Shown here in pieces: positions 1 to 9,979 of a stretch of DNA of 64,000 bases (its first letter is position 1; each line of letters opens with the position of its first letter). Position numbers and translations under genes: made by a program. This DNA is from Variovorax paradoxus (GTDB lineage: Bacteria > Pseudomonadota > Gammaproteobacteria > Burkholderiales > Burkholderiaceae_C): assembly GCF_022009635.1 (NCBI RefSeq), contig NZ_CP091716.1, forward strand, positions 5,477,501 through 5,541,500, given 5' to 3'. The notes under the pieces were generated by a model, which saw nothing but the letters and a program-made list of their open reading frames with translations, was not told the origin of the DNA and did not search any database.

Positions 1-1143
<1,143 letters not shown>

Positions 1144-1184
1144 TAGCCTCTTGCCTCCTCGCTGAGGGGGCAGACAGAAACGAC

Positions 1185-1208
1185 AACGGGCCCTTCGGGG
1201 CCCGTTTT
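1185..1208 (+). terminator. Rho-independent terminator of argG
   Basis: A perfect 9-bp stem (AACGGGCCC with GGGCCCGTT) closes a TTCG tetraloop and runs into TTTT. It starts about 40 bases after the argG stop codon, which fits termination of argG. Confidence 0.85.
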
Positions 1209-1225
1209 CATTGGCGCGCAGGTTT

Positions 1226-2071
1226 TCAGTCCCCGCCACCACCTCCACCGCAGCCGCCGCCACAGCCACCACCGCCGTCGGACGAGCCGCCGCCATCGCT
1301 GGAGCCACCATCGCCGCTGCCGCCGCTCGATTCACTGCCGCCGAAGCCACCGGCATCGCCCGAGCTGCCGCCATCCGACGAGGACGACTCCCCGAAGCTC
1401 GTACCGCACTGAGCGTCGGAGCCGATGTACCGCTCGACCGCGCGGCAGTCGGGCACGTAGTGGAAGCCGCCGTCGATGGCGAACTTGATGTCCAGCGCAA
1501 ACAGCAGCGGCAGCCGTGCCGGCTTGCGCGGATCGATGCTCTCTTCCTTGCAGGCCCAGTACCAGGTGCGGCGCAGGCCATCGTTGCGCCTTGCGTCGCG
1601 GCCCAGTATTTCGGCCGGGCTGTGATGCAGCATGCCGCCGAACGCCGCCTTGCACCAGTTCTGGTAGCCCTGCGTGTGCAGGATGAACTCGTGCCAGGCC
1701 GTATCGACCACCTTCGAGGGCATGGCCACGAACTTGCGGTCGCTGCGAAGATGCGCCATGAAGAACTGGCGCAGGCCGCGCAACACCAGTTCGGCGTCGC
1801 GCCGGCTGAGCTGCGGATGCGCCTCGCACAGCTTGCCGACAAGAAAAGGCGGCAGCCGCGCTTCGCGGATGAACTGGCGCCGCAGGCTGGCTTCGAGAAA
1901 CTTGAGCACCGCCGAGAACAACAGCGCCAGCACGACCACCGCCACCACCGAGCCCCACCGGCGCGAGCCCAGGAACATCGCGAGCAACGCCACCAGCGGC
2001 ACCGCCCGGCGGGCCCACACCAGCGCGGCAATGCGCCGCCGGTAGTTCAGCTGAAGAAAGTCGAGGTCCAT
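1226..2071 (-). CDS. Membrane protein with glycine-rich tail (GRDP-like)
   Basis: A 281-residue protein of unknown role. One or two hydrophobic segments near residues 20-60 suggest membrane anchoring. The middle contains [18 protein letters not shown] followed by HHSP, which matches the signature of the glycine-rich domain-containing-protein-like family (WHE...ILHT.Y...HH.P). The last 60 residues are nearly all Gly and Ser and end in Cys-containing glycine repeats. It starts with ATG 10 bp after the murB stop, so it is probably co-transcribed with murB. The motif assignment is from memory of the family; no function follows from it. Confidence 0.72.
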   Translation of the reverse strand: MDLDFLQLNYRRRIAALVWARRAVPLVALLAMFLGSRRWGSVVAVVVLALLFSAVLKFLEASLRRQFIREARLPPFLVGKLCEAHPQLSRRDAELVLRGLRQFFMAHLRSDRKFVAMPSKVVDTAWHEFILHTQGYQNWCKAAFGGMLHHSPAEILGRDARRNDGLRRTWYWACKEESIDPRKPARLPLLFALDIKFAIDGGFHYVPDCRAVERYIGSDAQCGTSFGESSSSDGGSSGDAGGFGGSESSGGSGDGGSSDGGGSSDGGGGCGGGCGGGGGGD

Positions 2072-2081
2072 GCCCCGGGGC

Positions 2082-3134
2082 TCAGACCACCACCGGCTCC
2101 GGCTCCAGCCGGATGCCGAAGCGCTCGTACACGCTGGTCTGGATGGCCTTGGCGAGCGTCATCACCTCGCCGCCGGTCACCGGGTTCTCGGCGCCGCCGC
2201 GGTTGACCAGCACCAGCGCCTGCTTTTCGTAGACGCCGGCATTGCCCACCGACTTGCCCTTCCAGCCGCAGGCATCGATGAGCCAGCCGGCCGCGAGCTT
2301 GATGCTGCCGTCGTCCATCGGGTAGTGAACGATCTTGGGGTCGCGCGCGATGATGTCCGCGCACTGCTCCGGCGTGACCGTCGGGTTCTTGAAGAAGCTG
2401 CCGGCGTTGCCCAGCACGCGCCAGTCGGGCAGCTTGGCGCGACGGATGGCGCAGATCCATTCGAAGATGTCGAGGGCGCTCGGCGTGAAATTGCCGGTTT
2501 CTTCCATCTTGCGCTCCAGGTCGAGGTAGCCGACCACGGCCTTCCACGGCTTGGGCAGCCGCAAGCGCACCCGGGTGATCACCGCGCGGCCCGCCAAGCC
2601 GAAGTCGTTGGGGCCGCTGCGCACATGCTTGAACACCGAATCGCGGTAGCCGAAGGCGCATTGGGCGGCGTCGAGCGTGAAGCTGCGGCCGGTTTCCAGG
2701 TCGTAGGCATCGAGCGACTCGAAGCGGTCTTGCAGTTCGACACCGTAGGCGCCGATGTTCTGCACCGGCGAGCCACCCACGGTGCCGGGAATCAGCGCGA
2801 GGTTTTCGAGCCCCGGATAGCCGCTGCGCACCATCCACTCGACCGCGTCGTGCCAGGTTTCGCCCGCGCCGGCCTCGACGATCCAGGCGCGCGGGGTTTC
2901 CTCGACCAGCCGCAGGCCCTTGATCTCGACCTTCAGCACCAACGGCTTGACGTCGCCCGTGAGCACGATGTTGCTGCCGCCGCCCAGCACGAAACGGGGC
3001 GCGTCGCGCCACTGCGGATCGGCACGCAGGGCCACCAGATCGGCCTCGCCGGTGATGCGCGCAAGATGCTGCGCGCGTGCGACGATGCCAAAGCTGTTGT
3101 AGGGCTGCAGCGGGACGTTGGACTCCACGATCAT
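2082..3134 (-). CDS. murB: UDP-N-acetylmuramate dehydrogenase MurB
   Basis: FAD enzyme that reduces UDP-GlcNAc-enolpyruvate with NADPH to UDP-MurNAc in peptidoglycan precursor synthesis (cytoplasm). At 350 residues it is the long, E. coli-type MurB. Visible signatures are the start [16 protein letters not shown], the FAD loops GGGSNIVL and [17 protein letters not shown], the catalytic serine region NAGSFFKNP and a late acidic segment. The ATG at 3132-3134 is 45 bp from the divergently transcribed yajQ, so the two genes share a short promoter region. The glycine-rich membrane protein follows 10 bp downstream. Confidence 0.96.
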   Translation of the reverse strand: MIVESNVPLQPYNSFGIVARAQHLARITGEADLVALRADPQWRDAPRFVLGGGSNIVLTGDVKPLVLKVEIKGLRLVEETPRAWIVEAGAGETWHDAVEWMVRSGYPGLENLALIPGTVGGSPVQNIGAYGVELQDRFESLDAYDLETGRSFTLDAAQCAFGYRDSVFKHVRSGPNDFGLAGRAVITRVRLRLPKPWKAVVGYLDLERKMEETGNFTPSALDIFEWICAIRRAKLPDWRVLGNAGSFFKNPTVTPEQCADIIARDPKIVHYPMDDGSIKLAAGWLIDACGWKGKSVGNAGVYEKQALVLVNRGGAENPVTGGEVMTLAKAIQTSVYERFGIRLEPEPVVV

Positions 3135-3179
3135 GGGAGAATTGTCGCATCCAGCATCAGTGAATTCAGGAGAGAGTCA

Positions 3180-3665
3180 ATGCCGTCCTTCGATACCGTC
3201 TGCGAGCCCAATCTGCCCGAAGTGAAGAACGCGGTCGAAAACACCGCCAAGGAGATCGCGACGCGCTTCGACTTCAAGGGCACGGCCGCCGCGGTCGAGC
3301 TCAAGGACAAGGAGATCACCATGATCGGCGACGCCGAGTTCCAGCTCGTGCAGGTCGAAGACATCCTGCGCAGCAAGCTCACCAAGCGCAGCGTCGACGT
3401 GCGTTTCCTCGACAAGGGCGACGTCCAGAAGATGGGCGGCGACAAGGTCAAGCAGGTCATCAAGGTCAAGAGCGGCATCGAGAGCGAGCAGGCCAAGAAG
3501 ATCACCCGCATCGTGAAAGACAGCAAGCTCAAGGTGCAGGCCGCGATCCAGGGCGACGCGGTGCGCATCACCGGCGCCAAGCGCGACGACCTGCAAGCCG
3601 CCATGGCCCTCATCAAGAAGGACGTGCCGGACATGCCGCTCACGTTCAATAATTTCCGCGACTGA
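3180..3665 (+). CDS. yajQ: YajQ family nucleotide-binding protein
   Basis: 161-residue protein of the YajQ family, two RRM-like domains; members bind cyclic-di-GMP or nucleotides and in Xanthomonas act with a LysR-type regulator. The family start [20 protein letters not shown] and segment RFDFKGTAA are clear. The open frame runs far upstream, but ATG 3180 is preceded by AGGAGAG at 3168-3174 and gives the normal family length. The gene is divergent from murB, with the protease gene 10 bp downstream. Confidence 0.94.
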   Translation: MPSFDTVCEPNLPEVKNAVENTAKEIATRFDFKGTAAAVELKDKEITMIGDAEFQLVQVEDILRSKLTKRSVDVRFLDKGDVQKMGGDKVKQVIKVKSGIESEQAKKITRIVKDSKLKVQAAIQGDAVRITGAKRDDLQAAMALIKKDVPDMPLTFNNFRD

Positions 3666-3675
3666 GCCCCGCCCC

Positions 3676-4320
3676 ATGAAAGCGCTCGTCGTCGCGGCGC
3701 AGCTCCTGGCTGCGGCCGCCGTGGCGCACGCCGCCGGTTCGGTCACCCTGACCGGCACCATCGGCAGCCGCGCGATCCTGATCGTGAACGGCGCCCCACC
3801 CAAGACGGTGGCGGTCGGCGAGACTTTCCAGGGCGTGAAGCTCTTGTCGCTTCAGTCCGAGCAGGCGGTGGTCGAACTCGAAGGCAAGCGCGTCAACCTG
3901 CGCATGGACACGCCGGTGAGCATCGGCGGCGGGGGTGGTTCGGGCGGCAGTGGCAACCGCATCGTGCTGCCGGCCGACAGCCGGGGGCATTTCATGACGC
4001 AGGGCACCATCAACGGGCGCGCCGTCACTTTCATGCTCGACACCGGCGCCACCAACGTGGCCATGTCGGCCGCCGACGCGCAACGCATCGGGCTGGACTA
4101 CAGCAAGGGCCAGCCGGTGCAGATCGGCACCGCCAACGGCGTGGCCCAGGGCTACCGGCTGCGGCTGCAGTCGGTGCGCGTGGGCGATGTCGAGGTGTAC
4201 GACATCGACGCCGTCGTTTCGCAGCAGTCGATGCCCTTCGTGCTGCTGGGCAACAGCTTCATCAACCGCTTCTCGATGCGGCGCGACGCGGACCAGATGG
4301 TCCTCGAAAAACGGTACTGA
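3676..4320 (+). CDS. Retropepsin-like aspartic protease, exported
   Basis: 214 residues with a signal peptide (residues 1-20, ending AHAAG). The C-terminal half has the clan AA core FMLDTGATNVAM, with the catalytic aspartate in DTGA, and the later segment VLLGNSFINRFSM, both typical of bacterial single-lobe retropepsin-like proteases that work as dimers. A Gly/Ser linker near residue 90 separates an N-terminal SH3-like-looking segment from the protease. It starts 10 bp after yajQ and is probably in the same transcript. Substrate unknown. Confidence 0.87.
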   Translation: MKALVVAAQLLAAAAVAHAAGSVTLTGTIGSRAILIVNGAPPKTVAVGETFQGVKLLSLQSEQAVVELEGKRVNLRMDTPVSIGGGGGSGGSGNRIVLPADSRGHFMTQGTINGRAVTFMLDTGATNVAMSAADAQRIGLDYSKGQPVQIGTANGVAQGYRLRLQSVRVGDVEVYDIDAVVSQQSMPFVLLGNSFINRFSMRRDADQMVLEKRY

Positions 4321-4434
4321 TTGCTCGCCCCCAGGCTGCGCGCACTTCGTGTCGCTCCGCCAACCCCCTACCAGGGGCGGGCCGGCCGCTTCGGGCGGCC
4401 GTGCGCGGCGGCCCCTTGAAAAGACCCGGGCCGA
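4321..4434. repeat. GC-rich palindromic intergenic repeat
   Basis: The gap between two convergent genes is filled by short inverted repeats, including GCCGGCCGC-TTCG-GGCGGCCG. The wording resembles intergenic repeats found many times in Comamonadaceae genomes. It could also act as a bidirectional terminator. Copy number cannot be judged from one window. Confidence 0.5.
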
Positions 4435-4788
4435 TCAGGCCTGCGCGGCGGTGACGACGATCTCGATCTTGTAGGCCGAGTTGGCCATCTGGGCCTGCAC
4501 GGTCGCGCGCGGCGGCGTGTTGCCGGCCGGAATCCACGCGTCCCACACCTCGTTCATGGCCGAGATGTCATTGATGTCGGCCAGGAATATCTGCGTCATG
4601 AGGATGCGCGACTTGTCGCTGCCGGCCTCGGCCAGCAGGCGGTCGACCATGGCGAGCACTTGCGCGGTCTGGCCGCGGATGTCCTGCGTGGTGTCGTCGG
4701 GCACCTGGCCGGCGAGGTAGATGGTGCCGTTGTGAACGGCGGTTTCCGACAGGCGCGGGCCGACGTGGAAGCGGGTGATGGAAGCCAT
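4435..4788 (-). CDS. RidA family (YjgF/UK114) protein
   Basis: 117-residue RidA-family protein. Family members hydrolyse reactive enamines and imines made by PLP enzymes, although several subfamilies lack that activity. YLAGQVPDDTTQDIRGQT, FLADINDISAMNEVWDAW and the closing PPRATVQAQ-x-ANSAYKIEI block with the substrate arginine are all present. It is the last of three closely spaced genes (ybaK, plsY, this), starting 9 bp after plsY, and ends beside the intergenic repeat. Confidence 0.92.
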   Translation of the reverse strand: MASITRFHVGPRLSETAVHNGTIYLAGQVPDDTTQDIRGQTAQVLAMVDRLLAEAGSDKSRILMTQIFLADINDISAMNEVWDAWIPAGNTPPRATVQAQMANSAYKIEIVVTAAQA

Positions 4789-4797
4789 GGTGTTCTT

Positions 4798-5436
4798 TCA
4801 GTCCTTCTTTTTCTTGGAGCCGAGCTTCGACTCCGTGCCGGCCGCGAGCCGGCGGATGTTTTCGCGGTGCCGCCAGATCAGCAGCAAGCTCATGACGATA
4901 AGCGCAACCAGCACCGTGCGGTCGAGCGGCCAGGCAATGCCGCCGCCGATCAGGTAGTAAGCCGGCGCGAAGAACGCCGCCACCAGCGACGACAGCGACG
5001 AATAGCGGAAGAAGATCGCGATGATCAGCCAGGTGACGCCGGTGGCCAGCCCCAGCCAGGGCGCGATGCCCACCAGCACGCCGGCGGCCGTGGCCACGCC
5101 CTTGCCGCCCTGGAAGCTGAAGAACACAGGGTACAGATGGCCCAGGAAGGCCGCCAGGCCGGCCAGCGCCGCGACGCCCGCCCCCAACCCCCACTGCCCG
5201 CCGAACTGGTGGATCAGGAATACCGGCACCCAGCCCTTGAGCGCGTCGAGCAGCAGCGTGGCCAGCGCCGCGCCCTTGTTGCCCGAGCGCAGCACGTTGG
5301 TGGCGCCGGGGTTCTTGCTGCCGTAGCTGCGCGGGTCGGCCATGCCGAGCGCCTTGCTCACGATGACCGCGAAGGACAGCGAGCCGATCAGGTACGACAC
5401 CACGATGGCAATGAAGGAAGGCAAGGTGAAACTCAA
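4798..5436 (-). CDS. plsY: Glycerol-3-phosphate acyltransferase PlsY
   Basis: Membrane acyltransferase that transfers the acyl group of acyl-phosphate to glycerol-3-phosphate, the first step of phospholipid synthesis. The 212 residues hold about five hydrophobic segments and the three PlsY motifs: GSLSFAVIVSK, SKNPGATNVLR and FQGGKGVATAAG. The frame is open further upstream, but the family start is reached at TTG 5434-5436, preceded by a CGGAG-type ribosome site; no ATG or GTG fits better. It lies between ybaK and ridA on one strand. A lysine-rich tail (KKKKD) ends the protein. Confidence 0.94.
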   Translation of the reverse strand: MSFTLPSFIAIVVSYLIGSLSFAVIVSKALGMADPRSYGSKNPGATNVLRSGNKGAALATLLLDALKGWVPVFLIHQFGGQWGLGAGVAALAGLAAFLGHLYPVFFSFQGGKGVATAAGVLVGIAPWLGLATGVTWLIIAIFFRYSSLSSLVAAFFAPAYYLIGGGIAWPLDRTVLVALIVMSLLLIWRHRENIRRLAAGTESKLGSKKKKD

Positions 5437-5480
5437 GACGGCACTCCGCGGGGGATGGTTGTTGTTCTGTTCGGCGCCGG

Positions 5481-5975
5481 CTATTCTGCCAGCGCACATT
5501 GCACGGGCTTGGCGCCCAGCAGGTCCACGCACACCCGCGGATCGATGCCGATCAGGTAGCCCCGCCGCCCGCCGTTGAGCACGATCCTCGGCAGCTCGAG
5601 GATGGCGGACTCCACATACACCGGCATCTCGCGCCGCGTGCCGAACGGCGAAGTGCCGCCCACCATGTAGCCGCTGTGGCGCTGCGCCACCTCGGGCTTG
5701 CACGGCTCGACCGACTTGGCGCCGATCTGCCGCGCGAGGTTCTTGGTCGACACCGTGCGGTTGCCGTGCATCAGCACGATCAGCGGCTTGGCGTCCTGGT
5801 CCTGCATGACCAGCGTCTTGATGACGGTGAACGGATCGAGCCCGAGCATTTCGGCGCCGCGCTGCGCGCCGCCGTGCTCGACGTATTCGTAAGGGTGCTC
5901 GGTGAAGGCGATCTTGTGCGCGCGCAGCAATTGCGTGGCGGGCGTCTCGGAGGTATGGGTGCTTTTCTTGGCCAT
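5481..5975 (-). CDS. ybaK: YbaK/EbsC family Cys-tRNA(Pro) deacylase
   Basis: 164-residue protein of the YbaK/ProX editing family, which clears Cys mischarged onto tRNA-Pro. Family features seen are TPATQLLRAHKIAFTEHPYEY, the LVMQD segment with K51-type active lysine nearby (VIKTLV), GGTSPFGTRREMPVYVE and NGGRRGYLIGIDP. It starts with ATG and precedes plsY by 44 bp on the same strand. Confidence 0.92.
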   Translation of the reverse strand: MAKKSTHTSETPATQLLRAHKIAFTEHPYEYVEHGGAQRGAEMLGLDPFTVIKTLVMQDQDAKPLIVLMHGNRTVSTKNLARQIGAKSVEPCKPEVAQRHSGYMVGGTSPFGTRREMPVYVESAILELPRIVLNGGRRGYLIGIDPRVCVDLLGAKPVQCALAE

Positions 5976-6119
5976 CTCGGTGGCAATTGCAGGTTCAGGA
6001 TCACTTCAGAAAACTTGGAGTTCCACGGCAAGAATTTGCCGAACTACATCGAATTCCGGTCCGACCATGCAGCATACGACAGCCCCGGTATTCAAGGCCT
6101 CGTTCCACCTCGGGCGTTG

Positions 6120-6704
6120 ATGCACCGCCCCAACCTGATTGCGCTCGTGCTGGCCGTGGTGGCGATGCACGCAGCCGTGCTCTGGCTGCTGCTGGGCGCA
6201 ACGCAGCCGCACAGGCGCATGGCCGATACGGCTCGGCGCGTGGTGATGGAAGTGGTGCAGGTTGCCCCGCCCGTCATGAAGGCCGAACCACCGGCACAGC
6301 AAAAGGAAGCGACACCGCGCGCCCCGGCTCCGGCAGCTCGCGCAACCGCGAGGCGTGCGCCCCTGCCCACCCGAAGCAATGCGACGACGGCTCCCGCCGC
6401 ACCGGTCGCGGCCGACGAGCCATCGCAAGCGGCAAGCCCCGCACCAGCCAAACCGCTGATCCTTCATTCCGAAAGCACCCGCCGCGCCCTGCGCGACATC
6501 GGCCGTGAGCGTTCCTTCGCCGACCGCGCCGGGCAAGACCTCAACGGCAACCCGCGCTCCACCTTCGATTCCCGGCTGAGCGCCGATGTCGCCGCCTCGG
6601 CGCGCGGCGACTGCATGAAAGGCCAGTTCAAGGGCAGCGGCATGGGCCTCTTGAGCCTGCCCGCCCTGGCGCTGGCCGCGGCCAACGGCGACTGCGGCCG
6701 CTGA
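6120..6704 (+). CDS. Membrane-anchored Pro/Ala-rich periplasmic protein
   Basis: 194 residues: a single N-terminal membrane segment (residues 6-25, LIALVLAVVAMHAAVLWLLL), a Pro/Ala-rich stretch (about 45-115), then a short domain with two cysteines (GDCMKGQFKGSG and a final NGDCGR). The layout is that of a TonB-like periplasm-spanning protein, but the TonB C-terminal domain is not recognisable. The cysteine pair may form a disulfide. The frame stays open upstream; ATG 6120 was chosen because it begins the membrane segment. Function unknown. Confidence 0.7.
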   Translation: MHRPNLIALVLAVVAMHAAVLWLLLGATQPHRRMADTARRVVMEVVQVAPPVMKAEPPAQQKEATPRAPAPAARATARRAPLPTRSNATTAPAAPVAADEPSQAASPAPAKPLILHSESTRRALRDIGRERSFADRAGQDLNGNPRSTFDSRLSADVAASARGDCMKGQFKGSGMGLLSLPALALAAANGDCGR

Positions 6705-6716
6705 CTCCGGCAAGCC

Positions 6717-7778
6717 TCAGGCCGCCGGATCGCGGATTTCCCAGCGGATCTTGTCGATCTCGGCCAGGATCTCGGCCGACAGCGTGGTGCCGTACGCGTC
6801 CAGATCCTCGTCCAGCTGCGCCACCGAGGTCACGCCGATGATCGTGCTCGCCACCTGCCACTTGGTGTAGCAGAAGGCCAGCGCCAGTTGCGTCGGCGTC
6901 AGGCCGTTGTCGCGCGCCAGCTGGTTGTAGCGCTTGGCCGCGCGCAGCGAATCGGGGCGGCCCCAGCGCTGCTTGCGCACCGACTCGTAGCTCGAGATGC
7001 GCGCGCCCTTCGGCGCGTCGGGGCCCTCGATGCCGCTCTGGTCGTACTTGCCGGTGAGCAGGCCGAAGGCCAGCGGCGAATACGCCAGCAGCGACACGTT
7101 CAGCCGGTGCATGGTCTCGTCCAGCGCGTTCTCGTGGCCGCGGCTGATGAGGCTGTACACGTTCTGCACCGTCGCCACGCGCGGCAGCCCGTGCTGCTCG
7201 GCCAGCCGCACGAACTCATGCACGCCGTAGGGCGTTTCGTTCGACAGGCCGATGGCGCGCACCTTGCCGGCCTTCACCAGCTTGCCCAGCGCTTCGAGCT
7301 GTTCGAGGATCGGCGTCTTCGAGCTTTCCTTGGCCGGGTCGTAATACATGTTGCCGAACAGCGGCACATGGCGCTCCGGCCAGTGAATCTGGTAGAGGTC
7401 GATGACGTCGGTCTTCAGGCGCTTCAGGCTCGCGTTGCACGAAGCCTCGATGTCCGCAGCCGTCATGCCGCTGCCTTCGCGCACCCAGGGCATGCCGCGC
7501 GACGGGCCCGCGACCTTGGTCGCGACCACCAGCTTCTCGCGCGCGCCGGGATTGGCTGCGAACCAGTTGCCGATGATGGTTTCGGTGACGGTGTAGGTTT
7601 CCTTGCGCGTGGGCACCGAGTACATCTCGGCGGTGTCGATAAAGTCGACGCCGCGCTCGAGCGAGCGGCTCAGGATGGCGTGCGAAGTGGGTTCGTCGAC
7701 CTGTTCGCCGAAGGTCATCGTGCCGAGGCAGATCGGGGTGACGTGCAGGTCGCTTTGACCGAGTTGGATCTTTTTCAT
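6717..7778 (-). CDS. Aldo/keto reductase, Tas-like
   Basis: 353-residue NADP(H) aldo/keto reductase. The tetrad positions are visible as FIDTAEMYSVP (Asp, Tyr), VVATKVAG (Lys) and YQIHWP (His). The C-terminal nucleotide site IIGVTSVAQLDEDL is also present. Length, the PTRKETYTVTETIIGNW insert and HWPERHVPLFG resemble E. coli Tas. The frame is open upstream; ATG 7776-7778 gives the standard MKKIQLGQSDLHV start. It is divergent from the hydrolase gene starting at 7894. Confidence 0.92.
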   Translation of the reverse strand: MKKIQLGQSDLHVTPICLGTMTFGEQVDEPTSHAILSRSLERGVDFIDTAEMYSVPTRKETYTVTETIIGNWFAANPGAREKLVVATKVAGPSRGMPWVREGSGMTAADIEASCNASLKRLKTDVIDLYQIHWPERHVPLFGNMYYDPAKESSKTPILEQLEALGKLVKAGKVRAIGLSNETPYGVHEFVRLAEQHGLPRVATVQNVYSLISRGHENALDETMHRLNVSLLAYSPLAFGLLTGKYDQSGIEGPDAPKGARISSYESVRKQRWGRPDSLRAAKRYNQLARDNGLTPTQLALAFCYTKWQVASTIIGVTSVAQLDEDLDAYGTTLSAEILAEIDKIRWEIRDPAA

Positions 7779-7893
7779 GCGCGGGATGCTACCGTCCCCT
7801 CCCGCCTCCCGCTGGCCGGGGGCAATAAACCCGGGCGGCGCCTGTCCTGTGGCGGACTGCGCGCCCGCAAGGGCCTCCTTATCATCGGGCGCC

Positions 7894-8823
7894 ATGTACC
7901 AAGCCCTCCGCCCCTCCCGCAGCGAATTCGTGCCCGTGCGCAACCTCAGCTACCACGTGCGCCTGTGGGGCCAGCCCTCCGACGCGCGCCCGCCTCTGGT
8001 TTTGGTGCACGGCTGGATGGACGTGGCGGCGTCGTGGCAATTCGTGGTCGACGCGATGGAAGAAGACCGCTTCATCATCGCGCCCGACTGGCGCGGCTTC
8101 GGCCTGACCGGCGGCGGCGGCGTCGACAACTACTGGCTCGCCGACTACCTGGCCGACCTCGAATGGCTGCTCGACCACTACGCCGGTGAAGGCGAAGGCG
8201 CCCGGCAGATCGACCTCGTCGGCCACAGCATGGGCGGCAATGTCGTCATGCACTACGCCGGCGTGCGGCCGCAGCGCATCCGCCGCCTGGTCAACCTCGA
8301 AGGCTTCGGCATGCCGGCGCGCAAGCCCGAGGAGGCGCCCGCGCGCTACGGCCAGTGGATCGACGAACTCAAGCGCCTGCACCGCGGCGAGATGGCGCTG
8401 GCCGGCTATTCGGGCGTGGAGGGCGTGGCCCGCCGCCTCATGAAGACCAACCCGCGCCTGACGCCCGACAAGGCCAACTGGCTCGCCAGCCACTGGTCGG
8501 TGAACCATGCGCAGCCCGACGGCGGCGAGCGCTGGCAGATCCTGGGCGAGGCAGCGCACAAGATCGTCAACGCGCACATCTTCCGCGTGGACGAGACGCT
8601 GGCGCTCTACGCGCGCATCACCGCCCCGCTGCTGATGGTCGAGGCCTCCGACGACAGCCTGCAGGGCTGGTGGAAGAACCGCTACACGCTCGAAGAATTC
8701 CACGAGCGGCTGAAGTCGGTACCCGCCGCGCGCATCGAGCGGCTGGAAGACGCGGGCCACATGCTGCACCACGACCAGCCGCGGATCGTGGCGCGGATGA
8801 TCGAAGACTTCCTCGCTGACTGA
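7894..8823 (+). CDS. Alpha/beta hydrolase
   Basis: 309-residue alpha/beta-fold hydrolase. The oxyanion segment LVHGWMDVAASW, nucleophile elbow GHSMGGNVV (Ser), acid in EASDDSLQGWW and C-terminal catalytic His in DAGHMLHHDQP are in order and correctly spaced. No signal peptide, so cytoplasmic. The substrate cannot be told. It is head-to-head with the Tas-like reductase and convergent with the next reductase. Confidence 0.92.
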   Translation: MYQALRPSRSEFVPVRNLSYHVRLWGQPSDARPPLVLVHGWMDVAASWQFVVDAMEEDRFIIAPDWRGFGLTGGGGVDNYWLADYLADLEWLLDHYAGEGEGARQIDLVGHSMGGNVVMHYAGVRPQRIRRLVNLEGFGMPARKPEEAPARYGQWIDELKRLHRGEMALAGYSGVEGVARRLMKTNPRLTPDKANWLASHWSVNHAQPDGGERWQILGEAAHKIVNAHIFRVDETLALYARITAPLLMVEASDDSLQGWWKNRYTLEEFHERLKSVPAARIERLEDAGHMLHHDQPRIVARMIEDFLAD

Positions 8824-8840
8824 CCGACCCGGCCGGCCGC

Positions 8841-9851
8841 TCAGCCGCGGCGCGGCTCGCTGTCCAGGCTCGCCATCTGCGCCGCCGCATAGCGGTCGCC
8901 GGCGGCGGCGCCCTTGGGCACGGCGCGCTCGATGGCCGCCAGGTCATCGGCGGACAGCTTCACGTCCAGCGCCCCGAGCGCCTCGTCCAGCCGCGTGCGC
9001 TGCCGCGCGCCGATCAGCGGCACGATGTCGTCGCCCTGCGCCACCACCCAGGCGATGGCGATCTGCGCCACCGTCACGCCCTTGGCATCGGCGATCTTGC
9101 GCAGCGCATCGACCAGCGCCAGGTTGCGGTCCACGTTCTCGCCCTGGAAGCGCGGGCTGTGCGCACGGAAATCCTTGGCGCCCGCGCTGTCCTTCTTCCA
9201 GTGCCCGCTGATCAGCCCGCGCGAGAGCACGCCGTAGGCGGTGATGGCAATGCCCAGCTCGCGGCAGGTGGCAAGGATGTCGTCCTCGATGCCGCGCGAG
9301 ATCAGCGAATACTCGATCTGCAGATCGCAGACCGGATGTACCGCCGCCGCCTTGCGGATGGTCTGCGAGCCCACTTCCGACAGGCCGATGTGGCGCACGT
9401 AGCCCGCCTTCACGAGGTCGGCGATGGCGCCGATGGTGTCTTCGACGGGCACGTTCGGATCGAGCCGCGCCGGGCGGTAGACGTCGATGTGGTCCACGCC
9501 CAGGCGCTGCAGCGAGTAGGTGGCGAAGTTCTTCACCGCCGCGGGCCGCGCGTCGTAGCCGACCCAGCCGCCGGCCGGGTCGCGCATGGCGCCGAACTTC
9601 ACGCTCACCAGTGCCGCGTCGCGCTGCGAACCCTTCAGGCCTTTCAGCGCTTCGCCGATCAGCATTTCGTTGTGGCCGCTGCCGTAGAAGTCGCCGGTGT
9701 CGAGCAGGGTGATGCCCGCGTCCATGGCGGCATGGATGGTGGCGATGCTTTCCGCGCGGTCGGCCGGGCCGTACATGCCCGACATGCCCATGCAGCCGAG
9801 GCCGAATGCGGAGACCTTGGGGCCTGTGGCGCCGAGTTGGAGTGTGTTCAT
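8841..9851 (-). CDS. Aldo/keto reductase, YakC/AKR13-like
   Basis: 336-residue aldo/keto reductase. TLLDTGDFYGSGHNE holds the Asp and Tyr, LVSVKFGA the Lys. The usual catalytic His position reads VYRPARLDP, a change typical of the YakC-like subfamily. IGLSEVGSQTIRKAAAVHP is another subfamily marker. ATG 9849-9851 has AAAGGA about 8 bases upstream. It is divergent from a LysR gene that begins at 9980, the classic layout of a LysR regulator and its target. Confidence 0.91.
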   Translation of the reverse strand: MNTLQLGATGPKVSAFGLGCMGMSGMYGPADRAESIATIHAAMDAGITLLDTGDFYGSGHNEMLIGEALKGLKGSQRDAALVSVKFGAMRDPAGGWVGYDARPAAVKNFATYSLQRLGVDHIDVYRPARLDPNVPVEDTIGAIADLVKAGYVRHIGLSEVGSQTIRKAAAVHPVCDLQIEYSLISRGIEDDILATCRELGIAITAYGVLSRGLISGHWKKDSAGAKDFRAHSPRFQGENVDRNLALVDALRKIADAKGVTVAQIAIAWVVAQGDDIVPLIGARQRTRLDEALGALDVKLSADDLAAIERAVPKGAAAGDRYAAAQMASLDSEPRRG

Positions 9852-9952
9852 GGTGGCTGTCCTTTCAGAGGGGCCGCATGCGGTTGCGAGCGGCATGGGC
9901 GGTAGTCTGGAAGGAAATCGTCTGTTCGATAATCCGCCCGCCGCCGCACAGG

Positions 9953-9972
9953 TTGTGCGGAAAAAAGCACAA
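9953..9972. promoter_or_regulatory. Dyad in LysR/reductase promoter region
   Basis: TTGTGC-N8-GCACAA is a perfect 6-bp inverted repeat that ends 7 bp before the LysR start codon and lies about 100 bp upstream of the divergent reductase. It is placed where a LysR autoregulatory site or its repressor site would be. Binding is inferred. Confidence 0.5.
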
Positions 9973-9979
9973 TCGCGCC

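Noticed and set aside
5698..5892. Plus-strand frames opposite ybaK and plsY
   Set aside because: They overlap firmly assigned genes, lack motifs and have shadow-like composition.
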